Shown here: positions 27,107 through 35,540 of the stretch, piece after piece
Position numbering within the stretch: position 1 is the first letter of the stretch
Layout: each line of letters opens with the position of its first letter
Assembly (NCBI RefSeq): GCF_022132145.1
Contig: NZ_JAJISP010000001.1
Coordinates: 1,240,001 to 1,304,000 of the forward strand
Direction: 5' to 3'
Source: Pseudomonas sp. MMS21 TM103
GTDB taxonomy: Bacteria; Pseudomonadota; Gammaproteobacteria; Pseudomonadales; Pseudomonadaceae
Length of the DNA stretch: 64,000 nucleotides
Made by a program: the position numbers and the translations under genes
Notes under the pieces: model-generated
Seen by the model: the letters and a program-made list of their open reading frames with translations, nothing else
The model's database searches: none
What the model was told of the DNA's origin: nothing

Positions 27107-28474
27107 ATGCAATTCGCCGATATCCAGGAAGCCCATAACTTCCTCGCCCGCCACCCCGAAGTACGCAGCATCGAGCTGATGCTGATCGACGCCAACGGTA
27201 TTCCGCGCGGCAAGCTGCTGCACCGCGACGAGCTGTTGGCCATCTACGAGAACGGCCGGCCGCTGCCCAGCTCGATCCTGGCGCTGACCATCCAGGGCGA
27301 GGACGTGGAAGAAAGCGGCCTGGTCTGGGAAGTCGCCGATGCCGACTGCTGGACCTACCCGCTGCCCGGCAGTCTGACGCTGCAACCCTGGCGCACCACG
27401 CCCACCGGCCAGCTGCAGGTGAGCATGCACCCGACCCAGGGTCTGCCCGCCAGCCCGGCCGACCCACGGCATGTGCTGGTGCGCGCCATCGACCGGCTCA
27501 AGGCCGACGGCTACCACCCGGTGATGGCGGTGGAGCTGGAGTTCTACCTGCTGGACAAGACCCGCGACGCCAACGGCCGCCCGCAACCGGCGCTGCAGAT
27601 GAACGGCGTGCGCCCGCAGGCACCGCAGGTATACGGCGTCTACGAGCTGGAGCAAATGCAGCCGTTTCTCGATGACCTCTACGCCGCCTGCAAAGTGCAG
27701 GGCCTGCCGGTGCGCACGGCGATCTCCGAGTACGCCCCGGGCCAGCTGGAGCTGACCCTGGAGCACCGCTTCGACGCGCTGCAGGCGATCGACGAAGGCG
27801 TGCGCTACAAGCGCCTGGTCAAGGGCGTGGCCAACAAGCATGGCTTGCAGGCCTGTTTCATGGCCAAACCATTCGGCGACCTGGCCGGCAGCGGTATGCA
27901 CCTGCACGTCAGCCTGGCCGATGCCGAGGGCAACAACCTGATGGCCAGCGAAGACCCGCAGGGCACGCCATTGCTGCGCCATGCCATCGGCGGGATGATG
28001 GCCACCTTGGACGACGCCCTGGCGATCTTCTGCCCCAACGCCAACTCCTACCGGCGCTTCCAGGCCAACAGCTACGCGCCGCTGGCCAAGAGCTGGGGGG
28101 TGAACAACCGCACCGTGTCCTTCCGCGTCCCGGGCGGCCCGGCCAACAGCCGCCACATCGAGCACCGCATCTGCGGCGCCGACGCCAACCCCTATCTCGC
28201 CGCCGCGGCGATCCTTGCCGGCATTCACACCGGCATCCAGCAGCAGCTCGATCCGGGCCAGGCCATCGTCGGCAACGGCTACGAGCAGGCGCGCGAAACC
28301 CTGCCGACCGACTGGCTGACCACCCTGCACGCGCTGGAACACTCCAACTGGGCCAGGGAAGCACTGGGCGAGGACTTCCTCAAGGTGTTCCTGGCGATCA
28401 AATGGGCCGAGTTCCGCCAGTTCATGGGCGAAGTCGGCGAGCAGGACTGGCGCTGGTACCTGAGCCACGCCTGA
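27107..28474 (+). CDS. Glutamine-synthetase-like gamma-glutamyl-amine ligase
   Basis: A 455-residue type-I GS fold protein of the PuuA/PauA/IpuC branch. The N-terminal beta-grasp is reduced (IELMLIDANGIPRGKLL); active-site elements are VELEFYLLDK (metal ligands), SEYAPGQLELTLEHR, GSGMHLHVSL, NSYRRFQANSYAP and RIEHR-like IEHRICGADANPYL. Such enzymes ligate glutamate to a primary amine with ATP as the first step of gamma-glutamylated amine degradation. True GlnA adenylylation tyrosine motif is not seen. Neighbours suggest an amine pathway of unknown substrate. Confidence 0.85.
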   Translation: MQFADIQEAHNFLARHPEVRSIELMLIDANGIPRGKLLHRDELLAIYENGRPLPSSILALTIQGEDVEESGLVWEVADADCWTYPLPGSLTLQPWRTTPTGQLQVSMHPTQGLPASPADPRHVLVRAIDRLKADGYHPVMAVELEFYLLDKTRDANGRPQPALQMNGVRPQAPQVYGVYELEQMQPFLDDLYAACKVQGLPVRTAISEYAPGQLELTLEHRFDALQAIDEGVRYKRLVKGVANKHGLQACFMAKPFGDLAGSGMHLHVSLADAEGNNLMASEDPQGTPLLRHAIGGMMATLDDALAIFCPNANSYRRFQANSYAPLAKSWGVNNRTVSFRVPGGPANSRHIEHRICGADANPYLAAAAILAGIHTGIQQQLDPGQAIVGNGYEQARETLPTDWLTTLHALEHSNWAREALGEDFLKVFLAIKWAEFRQFMGEVGEQDWRWYLSHA

Positions 28475-28527
28475 GCCAACCCTCCAGCCTTACCTACACT
28501 GATTGAACCAGCCACGAGGAGAACTTC

Positions 28528-29286
28528 ATGAGCACGCCCGTCATCCTGATCACCGGGGCCGCCGGCGGCCTCGGCCGCGCCATCGCCAAGCGCTTCTCCC
28601 AGAGCCGCTGGCGGGTCACCGCCACCGATGTCGACAAGGCCGGCCTGCACGCGCTGAACACCGCTGTGCCACTGGACTTCAGCGCCACCGCCGACCTGCG
28701 CAGCGCCAGCAACTGCCAGGAGCTGATCGCCGAGACCCTGGTCGCCACCGGCCGCCTGGACGCGGTGGTCAACGCCGCCGGAGTCTGGCGCGAGGGGCCG
28801 GTGGAGAGCTTCACCGAGGAAGACTTCGACCAGGTGCTCGGGGTCAACCTCAAGGCCGCCTTCTACATGAGCCAAGCCGCCATCCCCCACCTCAAGGAAA
28901 GCCGCGGCTGCATCGTCAATATCGCCAGCGATGCCGGCCGCCAGGCCTATCGAGGCTCGGCGGCCTACTGTGCGAGCAAGGCGGCGCTGGTGATGCTGAG
29001 CAAGACCCTGGCCCTGGAACTGGCCGAGCACGGCGTGCGGGTCAACGCGGTGTCGCCTGGCGACATCGCCACGCCGATGCTCGACTATCAGGCCGAGCGC
29101 TACGGCAAGGGCAACCCCAATGCTTACAAGCGCGAGCTGCTGAGCCTTTATCCACAGGGCCGCGAGGCGCGCTTCCTGCGCCCCGAGGAAGTCGCCGAGC
29201 TGGTCTGGTACCTGTGCCAGCCCGAGGCCGAGGCCATCACCGGCGCCGACCTGGCGATCGACTTCGGCCTCTCCGCCGGCAAATAG
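28528..29286 (+). CDS. Short-chain dehydrogenase/reductase (second of the cluster)
   Basis: A 252-residue classical SDR: ITGAAGGLGRAIAKRFSQ at ~8-25, NAAGVWREGPV, NIASDAGRQAYRGSAAYCASK with the catalytic Ser-Tyr-Lys, and AVSPGDIATPM. It lies 53 bases after the GS-like gene, with CACGAGGAGA before the ATG, so it is likely co-transcribed and acts on an intermediate of the same pathway. The Asp in ATDVDKAG after beta-2 suggests NAD(H) preference (inference). Confidence 0.88.
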   Translation: MSTPVILITGAAGGLGRAIAKRFSQSRWRVTATDVDKAGLHALNTAVPLDFSATADLRSASNCQELIAETLVATGRLDAVVNAAGVWREGPVESFTEEDFDQVLGVNLKAAFYMSQAAIPHLKESRGCIVNIASDAGRQAYRGSAAYCASKAALVMLSKTLALELAEHGVRVNAVSPGDIATPMLDYQAERYGKGNPNAYKRELLSLYPQGREARFLRPEEVAELVWYLCQPEAEAITGADLAIDFGLSAGK

Positions 29287-29295
29287 CCCGCGCCC

Positions 29296-29535
29296 TCACA
29301 TACCGTTGGCGAAAGCCGGCGCGATGGCCGTGCGCAGCGGGCGCATGGCCATCGCGTACTGCACCAGCACCCCGAGGGCCCAGCCGGCGCGGGCGCCGGC
29401 CGAGACGCCAACCAGCAGCCCCCGCTTGTGCCCCAGTTCGCGGCGCCCGGAAGAGGTTCTTCAGCGCAGGGCAGGCCATGCCGCGCCACTCGGGGCTGAC
29501 CAGCACCACGCCGTCCGCCTGAGCCGTTATGATAG
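29296..29535 (-). pseudogene. Decayed NAD(P)H-dependent FMN reductase fragment
   Basis: The minus strand encodes ADGVVLVSPEWRGMACPALKNLF, the flavodoxin-like FMN reductase motif, but continuation to ELGHKRGLLVGVSAGARAGW needs a frame change near 29440, and it then runs to a TGA at 29296. The N-terminal third of the ~180-residue family is missing; the thioesterase gene has taken its place upstream. Broken gene remnant rather than a functional enzyme. Confidence 0.7.
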
Positions 29536-29587
29536 ACAGGGCTCCGCGATGCCCGAAGCCGTCCACCTCAACTACAAGAGTGTCCCC

Positions 29588-30070
29588 ATGGAAGCCGGAA
29601 ACGCGCAACTGACGATGAGCGTATTGATGACCCCGGATATGGCCAATTTCTCCGGCAACGTTCACGGCGGCACCCTGCTCAAGTACCTCGACGAGGTGGC
29701 TTTCGCCTGTGCCAGCCGCTACGCCGGCTGCTACGTGGTGACCCTGTCGGTGGACCAGGTGACCTTCCGCGAGCCGATCCACGTCGGCGAGTTGGTGACC
29801 TTCCTCGCCTCAGTCAATTACACCGGGCGCAGCTCGATGGAAATCGGCATCAAGGTGATCACCGAGAACATCCGCCAGCGCTCGGTGCGCCACACCAACA
29901 GCTGCTTCTTCACCATGGTCGCGGTCGATGACGGCGGCAAGCCGATAGCCGTACCGGTACGCCAGCCGCAGACCTCCGAGGAGCAGCGGCGCTTCAAACA
30001 GGGCCACCAGCGCCGGGCAATTCGCCAGGAACTGGAGCAGCGCTACCGCGACCTCAAGCACGACGCTTGA
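29588..30070 (+). CDS. Acyl-CoA thioesterase, hotdog fold
   Basis: A 160-residue single-hotdog thioesterase of the acyl-CoA thioester hydrolase (YciA/BFIT) type. NFSGNVHGGTLLKYLDEVAF carries the active-site region, followed by VDQVTFREPIHVGELVTF. Basic C-terminal tail (QRRAIRQELEQRYRDLK). Two starts are possible; I prefer the ATG of MEAGNAQLTMSVLM, preceded by AAGAG, over one 13 codons upstream. It hydrolyses acyl-CoA to free acid and CoA; chain-length preference cannot be read. Confidence 0.88.
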   Translation: MEAGNAQLTMSVLMTPDMANFSGNVHGGTLLKYLDEVAFACASRYAGCYVVTLSVDQVTFREPIHVGELVTFLASVNYTGRSSMEIGIKVITENIRQRSVRHTNSCFFTMVAVDDGGKPIAVPVRQPQTSEEQRRFKQGHQRRAIRQELEQRYRDLKHDA

Positions 30071-30165
30071 GTGCTCGGGCAAGACAGCCCGCAGCGGGAC
30101 TGGCAGAATGGCGTAACGCTCCTCGAGCCACACCGCGCTCCGACCAAGCCCGCCTGGAACCCGCA

Positions 30166-30555
30166 ATGCTGACCCTCGGTAATATTTTCGTTCTGATGCT
30201 GCTGGCCACGGCCGGCGCCTGGCTCTGGCACGCCCACGGTCTGCGCGAGCGCGCCCTGGCGCAGGTCAAACAGCACTGCGCGAAGGCCGATGTCGAACTG
30301 CTCGACGGCAACGTCGCCCTACGCAAGATCACCCTGCTGGCCGATAGCCGCGGGCGTAAACGTCTGGCGCGGGTGTATGGCTTCGAGTTCACCGTCACCG
30401 GCGAACAACGGCATGTCGGCAGCATTGTCATGTTCGGCCAGCAGGTCGGACGCATCGAGCTGGCGCCCCATCCGTTCAGGAAACCACCGGCGGAAAACCC
30501 GCAGGTCATTGAACTCAATGCCTGGCGGCGCGAACGTCAGCCGCCCGAGGACTGA
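30166..30555 (+). CDS. DUF3301 family membrane-anchored protein
   Basis: A 129-residue protein with one N-terminal membrane helix (IFVLMLLATAGAWLWH) and a cytoplasmic-type domain with QHCAKADVELLDGNVALR and RKRLARVYGFEFTVTGEQRH, which is the DUF3301 pattern. It is conserved in gammaproteobacteria and has no known function. The ATG follows the thioesterase gene by 95 bases. Confidence 0.78.
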   Translation: MLTLGNIFVLMLLATAGAWLWHAHGLRERALAQVKQHCAKADVELLDGNVALRKITLLADSRGRKRLARVYGFEFTVTGEQRHVGSIVMFGQQVGRIELAPHPFRKPPAENPQVIELNAWRRERQPPED

Positions 30556-30692
30556 GAGCCCGTGAAAACGCTCGCCTACTGCGGCCGCCTGCAAATGACC
30601 GCTGCGGCGCTGGATATTTTCACAACCGCTGAGACGCACTCAGACCCGTCTTGCCAGCGGCAAGCCCACTGCAGAGCCGCTTTCGGCTGACG

Positions 30693-31583
30693 TCAGGCAT
30701 AGTGCGGCAAGCAGAAATCGCGCACCCTGATAGCCGCGTCCTCGGGCTGTTCCTGCATGAAGCAGTGCCCACCCTCCACCACCTGGGCATGAACGTGCGG
30801 GTTGCTGGCGCACCAGCGCGCCACCGACTTGGCGACAAAGGGGTAGCTGCGCTGGCCATACAGCACCTGAGTCGGCGTCACCACCTTGGCCAGCGATGGC
30901 CACAGGCGCTTGGGGAAAGAGCTGAATATTTCCGCCTCACGGCTCGGCCGACACTTGAGCTCGACACCGCTCTCGGTGTCGCGCAGGGCATGGTTGAGGT
31001 AGGCCTCGAACGCCGCCTCGTTCCAGCCGCGGAACATCCCCCGGCCATGCAGCGCGGCATAGGCTGCAATCCGGTCGGGCCACTCGCGGCGACGCTTGCG
31101 CGCCTTGCTCGCCAGGGTATTGCGCTGGCTCAGACCGACCACGTCGGATAGCGCCATCACCCCGATCATCGCCGGGGTGAAGAGCACCGGATCGAGCAGC
31201 ACGGCGCGCTGAAATAGCTGCGGCTGCTGGGCCAGCATCAGGCTGCTCAAGACCCCGCCAAAGCTATGGCCGACGGCAAACAACGGCACCTCGGCAAAGT
31301 GCTTGCGGCCCTCGGCGAACGCCTCCAACGCCAGCTCGGCACTGCGGTTCCAGCCATGGAAACGCCCGCCATGATCGCTGTCGCCATGGCCCTGGGCATC
31401 GCACAGCCAGAGATCGAAATCCGCAGCCAGAGAAGCCAGCAGCGGCTCATAAACGCGACCGCAATAACCGTTACCGTGGAGAAAATGCAGCAACGGCTTG
31501 CCCGAAGGCGGCGAATGCCAGCCGCGCAGGGTGAAACCGGCGGAACAGGCGTGGGACCAGGAAATCAGTTGCATACCCTTCAT
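30693..31583 (-). CDS. Alpha/beta hydrolase
   Basis: A 296-residue alpha/beta-fold hydrolase. Oxyanion region LLHFLHGNGYCGRVYEPL, nucleophile elbow GHSFGG (Ser ~ residue 111), catalytic Asp candidate in the TPTQVLYGQRSYPF segment, and catalytic His in VVEGGHCFMQEQPED. No signal peptide. Substrate unknown. It heads leftward, converging with the DUF3301 gene and following the CobW-type gene by 62 bases on the same strand. Confidence 0.87.
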   Translation of the reverse strand: MKGMQLISWSHACSAGFTLRGWHSPPSGKPLLHFLHGNGYCGRVYEPLLASLAADFDLWLCDAQGHGDSDHGGRFHGWNRSAELALEAFAEGRKHFAEVPLFAVGHSFGGVLSSLMLAQQPQLFQRAVLLDPVLFTPAMIGVMALSDVVGLSQRNTLASKARKRRREWPDRIAAYAALHGRGMFRGWNEAAFEAYLNHALRDTESGVELKCRPSREAEIFSSFPKRLWPSLAKVVTPTQVLYGQRSYPFVAKSVARWCASNPHVHAQVVEGGHCFMQEQPEDAAIRVRDFCLPHYA

Positions 31584-31645
31584 CCATCAGGAAAACCCGT
31601 GAAGTCTATCAGGCCCGCACAAGAAGCCCTGTACAGGCCGCACTA

Positions 31646-32614
31646 TCAGCCCAATCGACACCGCTGCATGCCGGCCTGCAAGGTCTCCACCTCCTGCGCC
31701 TCGCTAAAAATCAGCTCCAGGCGGGAATCCTTGCGCCATTCGCTGGTTTGCCAGTGCAAGGGCTGGCCCTGCAGGGCGTTGGCCGAGAGCCAACCGGCAT
31801 TGGTTTGCAGCACCAGCTTGGCTCTCCGCCAGGGTAAGGTGTTGAGCCACTGCTGCACCTGCATCAACTCGAACTGCTGGCTGGGGTGCCAGCGCCAGCC
31901 GATGCTCCAGCCTTCAGCTTGCGCCTGAACCTGGCAGATCGGCTCGGCCGGTGTGCGCCAGATCTGCGGCCTGGCTGCGGCGACGCTGTGGGGCAGGCCG
32001 TCCAGACCCGTACCGGCTTCGGCCCGGGCAGCGAAACCGGGGAGTTGCGCCAGGGGCAAGGCCGCCTGGGTCGTCCACAGCAGCGGACGCGCCGGCAGCT
32101 GCGCCTGAATCCGCCCCTTCGCCGCATCGTCCAGGTGCTCGGCCTTGTTCAGCAGCAGCAAACCGGCACTGCTCAAGCTGGCCTGCTGGCTGTCAGGCAA
32201 GCCGGCGCCGGCGGCCAGGGCGGCGGCATCCAGCACCAGCACCGCCGGCTGCACAGCCAGTACGCCGGCCCAGGGCGGCTCGCGCAATTGGCGCAACAAC
32301 TCCAACGGATGGCCCAGGCCGGACGGCTCGATCAGCAGGCGATCCGGCCTGGCCTTGCGCAACAGCCGGCTCAGGCCGATCTGGAAGGGCACGCCGTTGA
32401 CGCAGCACAGGCAGCCGCCGGCGACCTCGCCCATGGCGATGCCGTCGGCGTCGCTGCTGAGCAGGGCCGCGTCCAGGCCGATCAAGCCGAACTCGTTGAT
32501 CAGTACCGCCCAACGCTCAGCTGCCGGGCGCTGCGCCAGCAAGTTGCGGATCAGGCTGGTCTTGCCGGCGCCCAGGGGGCCGGCGATCAGGTGGGTGGGA
32601 ATATTCTTGAGCAT
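31646..32614 (-). CDS. CobW/COG0523-family metallochaperone GTPase
   Basis: A 322-residue P-loop GTPase. Walker A GPLGAGKTSL (residues ~11-20), the metal-binding CxCC motif in GGCLCCVNGVPF (~65-76), ESSG-equivalent IEPSGLGHPLEL and NKAE guanine-specificity motif (NKAEHL). COG0523 proteins deliver metals (Zn, Co, Fe) to target enzymes. The C-terminal CobW domain is present but diverged. I see no Zur box upstream. The ATG chosen directly precedes the GTPase domain; the longer open frame upstream has no similarity. Confidence 0.87.
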   Translation of the reverse strand: MLKNIPTHLIAGPLGAGKTSLIRNLLAQRPAAERWAVLINEFGLIGLDAALLSSDADGIAMGEVAGGCLCCVNGVPFQIGLSRLLRKARPDRLLIEPSGLGHPLELLRQLREPPWAGVLAVQPAVLVLDAAALAAGAGLPDSQQASLSSAGLLLLNKAEHLDDAAKGRIQAQLPARPLLWTTQAALPLAQLPGFAARAEAGTGLDGLPHSVAAARPQIWRTPAEPICQVQAQAEGWSIGWRWHPSQQFELMQVQQWLNTLPWRRAKLVLQTNAGWLSANALQGQPLHWQTSEWRKDSRLELIFSEAQEVETLQAGMQRCRLG

Positions 32615-32785
32615 GGGCCTATGGTGCGTTTGTACAAGCGCTAAGGGAAGGGATCCCGGTGCGCTGCTTGTGCTGGTTAAGCGGACTGTGTCCGCGAGCG
32701 CCGCAACGGTCTGACTCGGCGCCACGCAGACGCGGAAAAAGCGGCATGCTAGAGTCGCCAGCATATTCGCTTGGGGGGTTAATCG

Positions 32786-33139
32786 ATGCGTCTTGTTCTG
32801 CTACTGGGCATGCTCGCCCTATCCGGACTGGCCTGGGGCGAAGCCTGCGTGATTCACAGTCAGGCCGAGCGCCTGGACGTCAAGATCTGCCAGCAGAATC
32901 GCAGCATTCCACCGAACCTGTTTCGCAGCGGTTTCTGCCAACCACAATTGAAAGGCCAGAAGGTCGAAGTCGCCTTCGTCGAGCAATGCCCGATCGGCGC
33001 CTACGGCGTCTGCCGCAACGCCCGGGTCGGCGGCATGCCCTACCAGCAGGACATCCATTACTACGGCGTGGCCAGCGACGCCGCCTACCTCAAGCCGTTC
33101 TGCGAACGGCAGAGCAAGGGCGTGTGGATGGCGCGCTAG
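32786..33139 (+). CDS. Small exported cysteine-containing protein
   Basis: A 117-residue protein with a signal peptide (MRLVLLLGMLALSGLAWG, cleavage near residue 18) and about six cysteines in the mature part, probably disulphide bonded in the periplasm. Similar pseudomonad proteins are often labelled NADH:ubiquinone oxidoreductase, but nothing in this sequence supports that activity. GGGGGG lies seven bases before the ATG. Function unknown. Confidence 0.7.
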   Translation: MRLVLLLGMLALSGLAWGEACVIHSQAERLDVKICQQNRSIPPNLFRSGFCQPQLKGQKVEVAFVEQCPIGAYGVCRNARVGGMPYQQDIHYYGVASDAAYLKPFCERQSKGVWMAR

Positions 33140-33176
33140 GCCGTACAACCGGCCACGCGCCTGTCGAGCTCCTCTA

Positions 33177-33309
33177 TCAGGCCGCCGCTTCCTCGATCCA
33201 AGGCCCGAACGGATCGGGCAGTGCCAACCAGGCACCCGCACCCAGGGCCATTTCCGCGTTATCCAGCCGGCAGGCGTCCAGTTCTGCGGTGAGTTGTGCG
33301 AAGTCGATG
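33177..33309 (-). pseudogene. C-terminal remnant of a second CobW-family GTPase
   Basis: The minus strand reads IDFAQLTAELDACRLDNAEM, then ALGAGAWLALPDPFGPW and a stop at 33177. This matches the extreme C-terminus of CobW/YjiA-type GTPases (LDAC...PDPFPxW). A TAG lies just upstream in frame and beyond it is a run of ten G residues (33342-33351 on this strand), so the rest of the gene is gone. The intact CobW-type gene 0.6 kb away is different at its C-terminus. Confidence 0.6.
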
Positions 33310-34018
33310 CTCTACCCGCCCGCCCGGCAATCGCCGCGGCGCCCCCCCCCCAGTTTTTCAGGACCGCGCGGCAGGACTTCGATAAGCACGGTTGCACGCA
33401 GGGGCAATCTCCCTGGCGCTGGATTAGCCTGTTATGACATTCCTTAAATCATCTATTGCACGCGCTGGGCTTAAGCTCAACCCACGGACTCTGCCGAATA
33501 TTGCGGGCATTGGCCCGCACGGCGGTGGCGCTGGTGGACGGTATCCAGACGCGCCTACCTCACCCGGCATGATCTAGCGCTGCTGCGCCCTCCAGCCCGC
33601 GGTCAGGAGGGAAGGCCCATACCAAGAGAATGCCTGCACGCCAGGTTCCATGGGGGTTCCACATGGAACCTCAGGTTCCGCAAGGCTTCGCCAGCCAGTT
33701 GCAAGACCATGAGGCGCCGGCCGAAAGCGTTGACCGGGATGCTCTGCGGCAGAAACCGCACAAGGCCCAAGAGGCCACCTCTTGGTCCGGTCGAGGATCG
33801 GGCCTGAACGGCCAAGGCCGCCTGGTCAGGTGATTGCCGGGCCGCAGCAACCGCTGCGAGGCACCACGCCCGGATGGCGTGGCCTATGTTGATTCAGCAG
33901 GCGCTGGAGCGGCATCTTGCGATCGCCCAACAAGCCCTGGTCAACCCCGGCTTAAGACGTACTCCGCCAAGCCGGCGTAAACCCAGAGCCTATCTGGACC
34001 TGCCATTCTGACAGTGCG
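33310..34018. other. Degenerate ~700-base stretch bordering the tmm region
   Basis: No frame with convincing coding character; short open frames on both strands near 33603-33833 have unnatural composition. It includes a C10 tract at 33342-33351 and a hairpin at 33643-33671. It looks like a scar of past insertion or deletion next to the AT-richer tmm block. Confidence 0.5.
33643..33671. repeat. Perfect 10-base inverted repeat
   Basis: AGGTTCCATG and CATGGAACCT flank nine bases; another AGGTTCC copy follows at 33673. Could be a mobile-element end or a protein-binding palindrome. Confidence 0.6.
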
Positions 34019-34129
34019 TCAGATCTTGGTGACGAACGTGCGGGCTTGGTAGAGCGCGAAACCACTCAAGGCGATGATCACCACCACCGCCAGGATATCG
34101 GCCCCTGGATAACCCCAAAAATCAGACAT
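34019..34129 (-). CDS. 36-residue single-pass membrane miniprotein
   Basis: The frame reads MSDFWGYPGADILAVVVIIA then LSGFALYQARTFVTKI and stops: a short polar N-terminus, one ~17-residue hydrophobic helix and a basic tail, so N-out/C-in is likely. AAGGAG lies eight bases before the ATG. It follows the winged-helix-like gene by 50 bases in the same direction, making it the third member of the DMT-transporter operon. I infer it is an accessory peptide of the transporter. Confidence 0.7.
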   Translation of the reverse strand: MSDFWGYPGADILAVVVIIALSGFALYQARTFVTKI

Positions 34130-34179
34130 GCTATTTCTCCTTCAGCCAGTTGCTTGCGTAGTGAGCGTATGGATTTTGA

Positions 34180-34473
34180 TCAGATCAGCGCGGTATCGCG
34201 CATGCGCTGACGACCGAAATCGCTCAGACGAAATTTGAACAGCACCTTGCCCAGGCCGAAGTAGTCCTGCTCATCGAGCTGCTCCTCGACACTTTCGATA
34301 ATGCCGCTGGAATAGAGATCGGTCAGGGTCACCCGCGTGGTGCCCCGCCAGTACGGGCCGGAAATTGCGTATTCGCGCTCAAGAATATCCGACACCTGCC
34401 AATCCCATAATCCCTGGTCCAGCTGATCATTGATCAACTGCAGGATACGGCCCTTCATATGCAGTCTTTTCAT
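34180..34473 (-). CDS. Small winged-helix-like protein in the transporter operon
   Basis: A 97-residue protein (MKRLHMKGRILQLINDQLDQ...) with a predicted winged-helix pattern: WQVSDILEREY, GTTRVTLTDLYSSGIIESVE and a beta wing FKFRLSDFGRQRM. GAGGAGG precedes the ATG, which overlaps the transporter stop (ATGA). It could be a transcriptional regulator of the operon or of tmm; there is no experimental analogue I can name. The longer frame upstream is a shadow of the transporter gene. Confidence 0.7.
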   Translation of the reverse strand: MKRLHMKGRILQLINDQLDQGLWDWQVSDILEREYAISGPYWRGTTRVTLTDLYSSGIIESVEEQLDEQDYFGLGKVLFKFRLSDFGRQRMRDTALI

Positions 34474-35540
34474 GATCCGACCTCCTCTGCTTTGCTCTTG
34501 GACACGGCACGCACCACTTCCAGCACCTCGTCGCTCTCGGTGTACATCACGAAACCACCGATCACGAACAGGGCGAGTCCAGCCAGGAAGTTCCACTCAG
34601 GAAACTCCAGAGTGAAGGCGGCCAGGAAGATCACCGCAAACAGGCCGTACAACGCCGCAATAGCCTGCCCGCGCCCCACGCCGATGAGGGGAAAGGACTT
34701 GTACCAGGACACATAACAGAAGGCGAAGGTGACCCCGGCCAACATCAACCAGCCGATTGCCGCCCAGTTGAACGTGGCCACGACCAGTTCCACCACCGGT
34801 TGGTCGGTAAACAGGTAAATAGCGGGCAGGATCAACGCGACCCAGTAGAGCACCTCGGCGGAGAAGCGTACGGTGATGCCAACGTCGGGGTCGGCAACAT
34901 CCAGGCCCCGTCCAGCGATCGCGCCCTCGATGCCCCAACCCAGTGCGGCCATGGCACCGCCCAGATAGCCCAACCAACCACTGTCACCGGTTCCCGTCAA
35001 TTCACCGATAATACCGGGTGCATAAACAGTCACGCCGCCGGCCATGATGATGAAAATGCCGATCGCCGCCCGTTTGGTGATTTTCTCCTGATACCAGAGA
35101 CGAGCCAGGGTAGCGCCGATTATCGGGTACATCAGCGCGGCGATGGCGGCGAACGCACCACCGATATAGCCCATGGCCAAATAGGAGCCAAAGATCGCCA
35201 TGGGACCACCGAAGATGGCGCCGATGAAGAACCACTTGGAAATATTGCGCATCTGGCGAATGGTGCGGCCGTATTCCCCCCACTTGCCAAGTACGCCGTT
35301 CCAGAGAAACAGGAATAACAAAACGGCGATGGCATTGAAGGTCGTCAGCACTGCCGCCGCCAACAGAAATTCGGAATTAGTCTCATAGGTCAGGTCGACA
35401 TAAGGCGCTTCAAACCAGACGGCTGACCCAGGCACATACCAAGCGCCCCACAAGACAGCGCACCACAATGCCCAGATAAATCCCCAGCGAATACTGCTGG
35501 CGGTAAAGCGCGTTCGCGCCAGATCCAGATTTTTATGCAT
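34470..35540 (-). CDS. DMT-superfamily (EamA-like) transporter divergent from tmm
   Basis: A 356-residue inner-membrane protein with ~10 hydrophobic helices in two repeats. The first repeat carries GAIFGGPMAIFGSYLAMGYI and the second GWLMLAGVTFAFCYVSWYKS; both resemble the EamA/DMT fold. AAAGGAGG precedes the ATG. It is divergent from trimethylamine monooxygenase across a ~790-base region, so it may move a methylamine, trimethylamine N-oxide or a sulphur analogue (inference). Base composition is lower in GC than the flanking chromosome. Confidence 0.8.
   Translation of the reverse strand: MHKNLDLARTRFTASSIRWGFIWALWCAVLWGAWYVPGSAVWFEAPYVDLTYETNSEFLLAAAVLTTFNAIAVLLFLFLWNGVLGKWGEYGRTIRQMRNISKWFFIGAIFGGPMAIFGSYLAMGYIGGAFAAIAALMYPIIGATLARLWYQEKITKRAAIGIFIIMAGGVTVYAPGIIGELTGTGDSGWLGYLGGAMAALGWGIEGAIAGRGLDVADPDVGITVRFSAEVLYWVALILPAIYLFTDQPVVELVVATFNWAAIGWLMLAGVTFAFCYVSWYKSFPLIGVGRGQAIAALYGLFAVIFLAAFTLEFPEWNFLAGLALFVIGGFVMYTESDEVLEVVRAVSKSKAEEVGS

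Noticed and set aside
33603..33833. Overlapping short open frames on both strands in the scarred region
   Set aside because: No start context, motif or codon bias; treated as noncoding debris.
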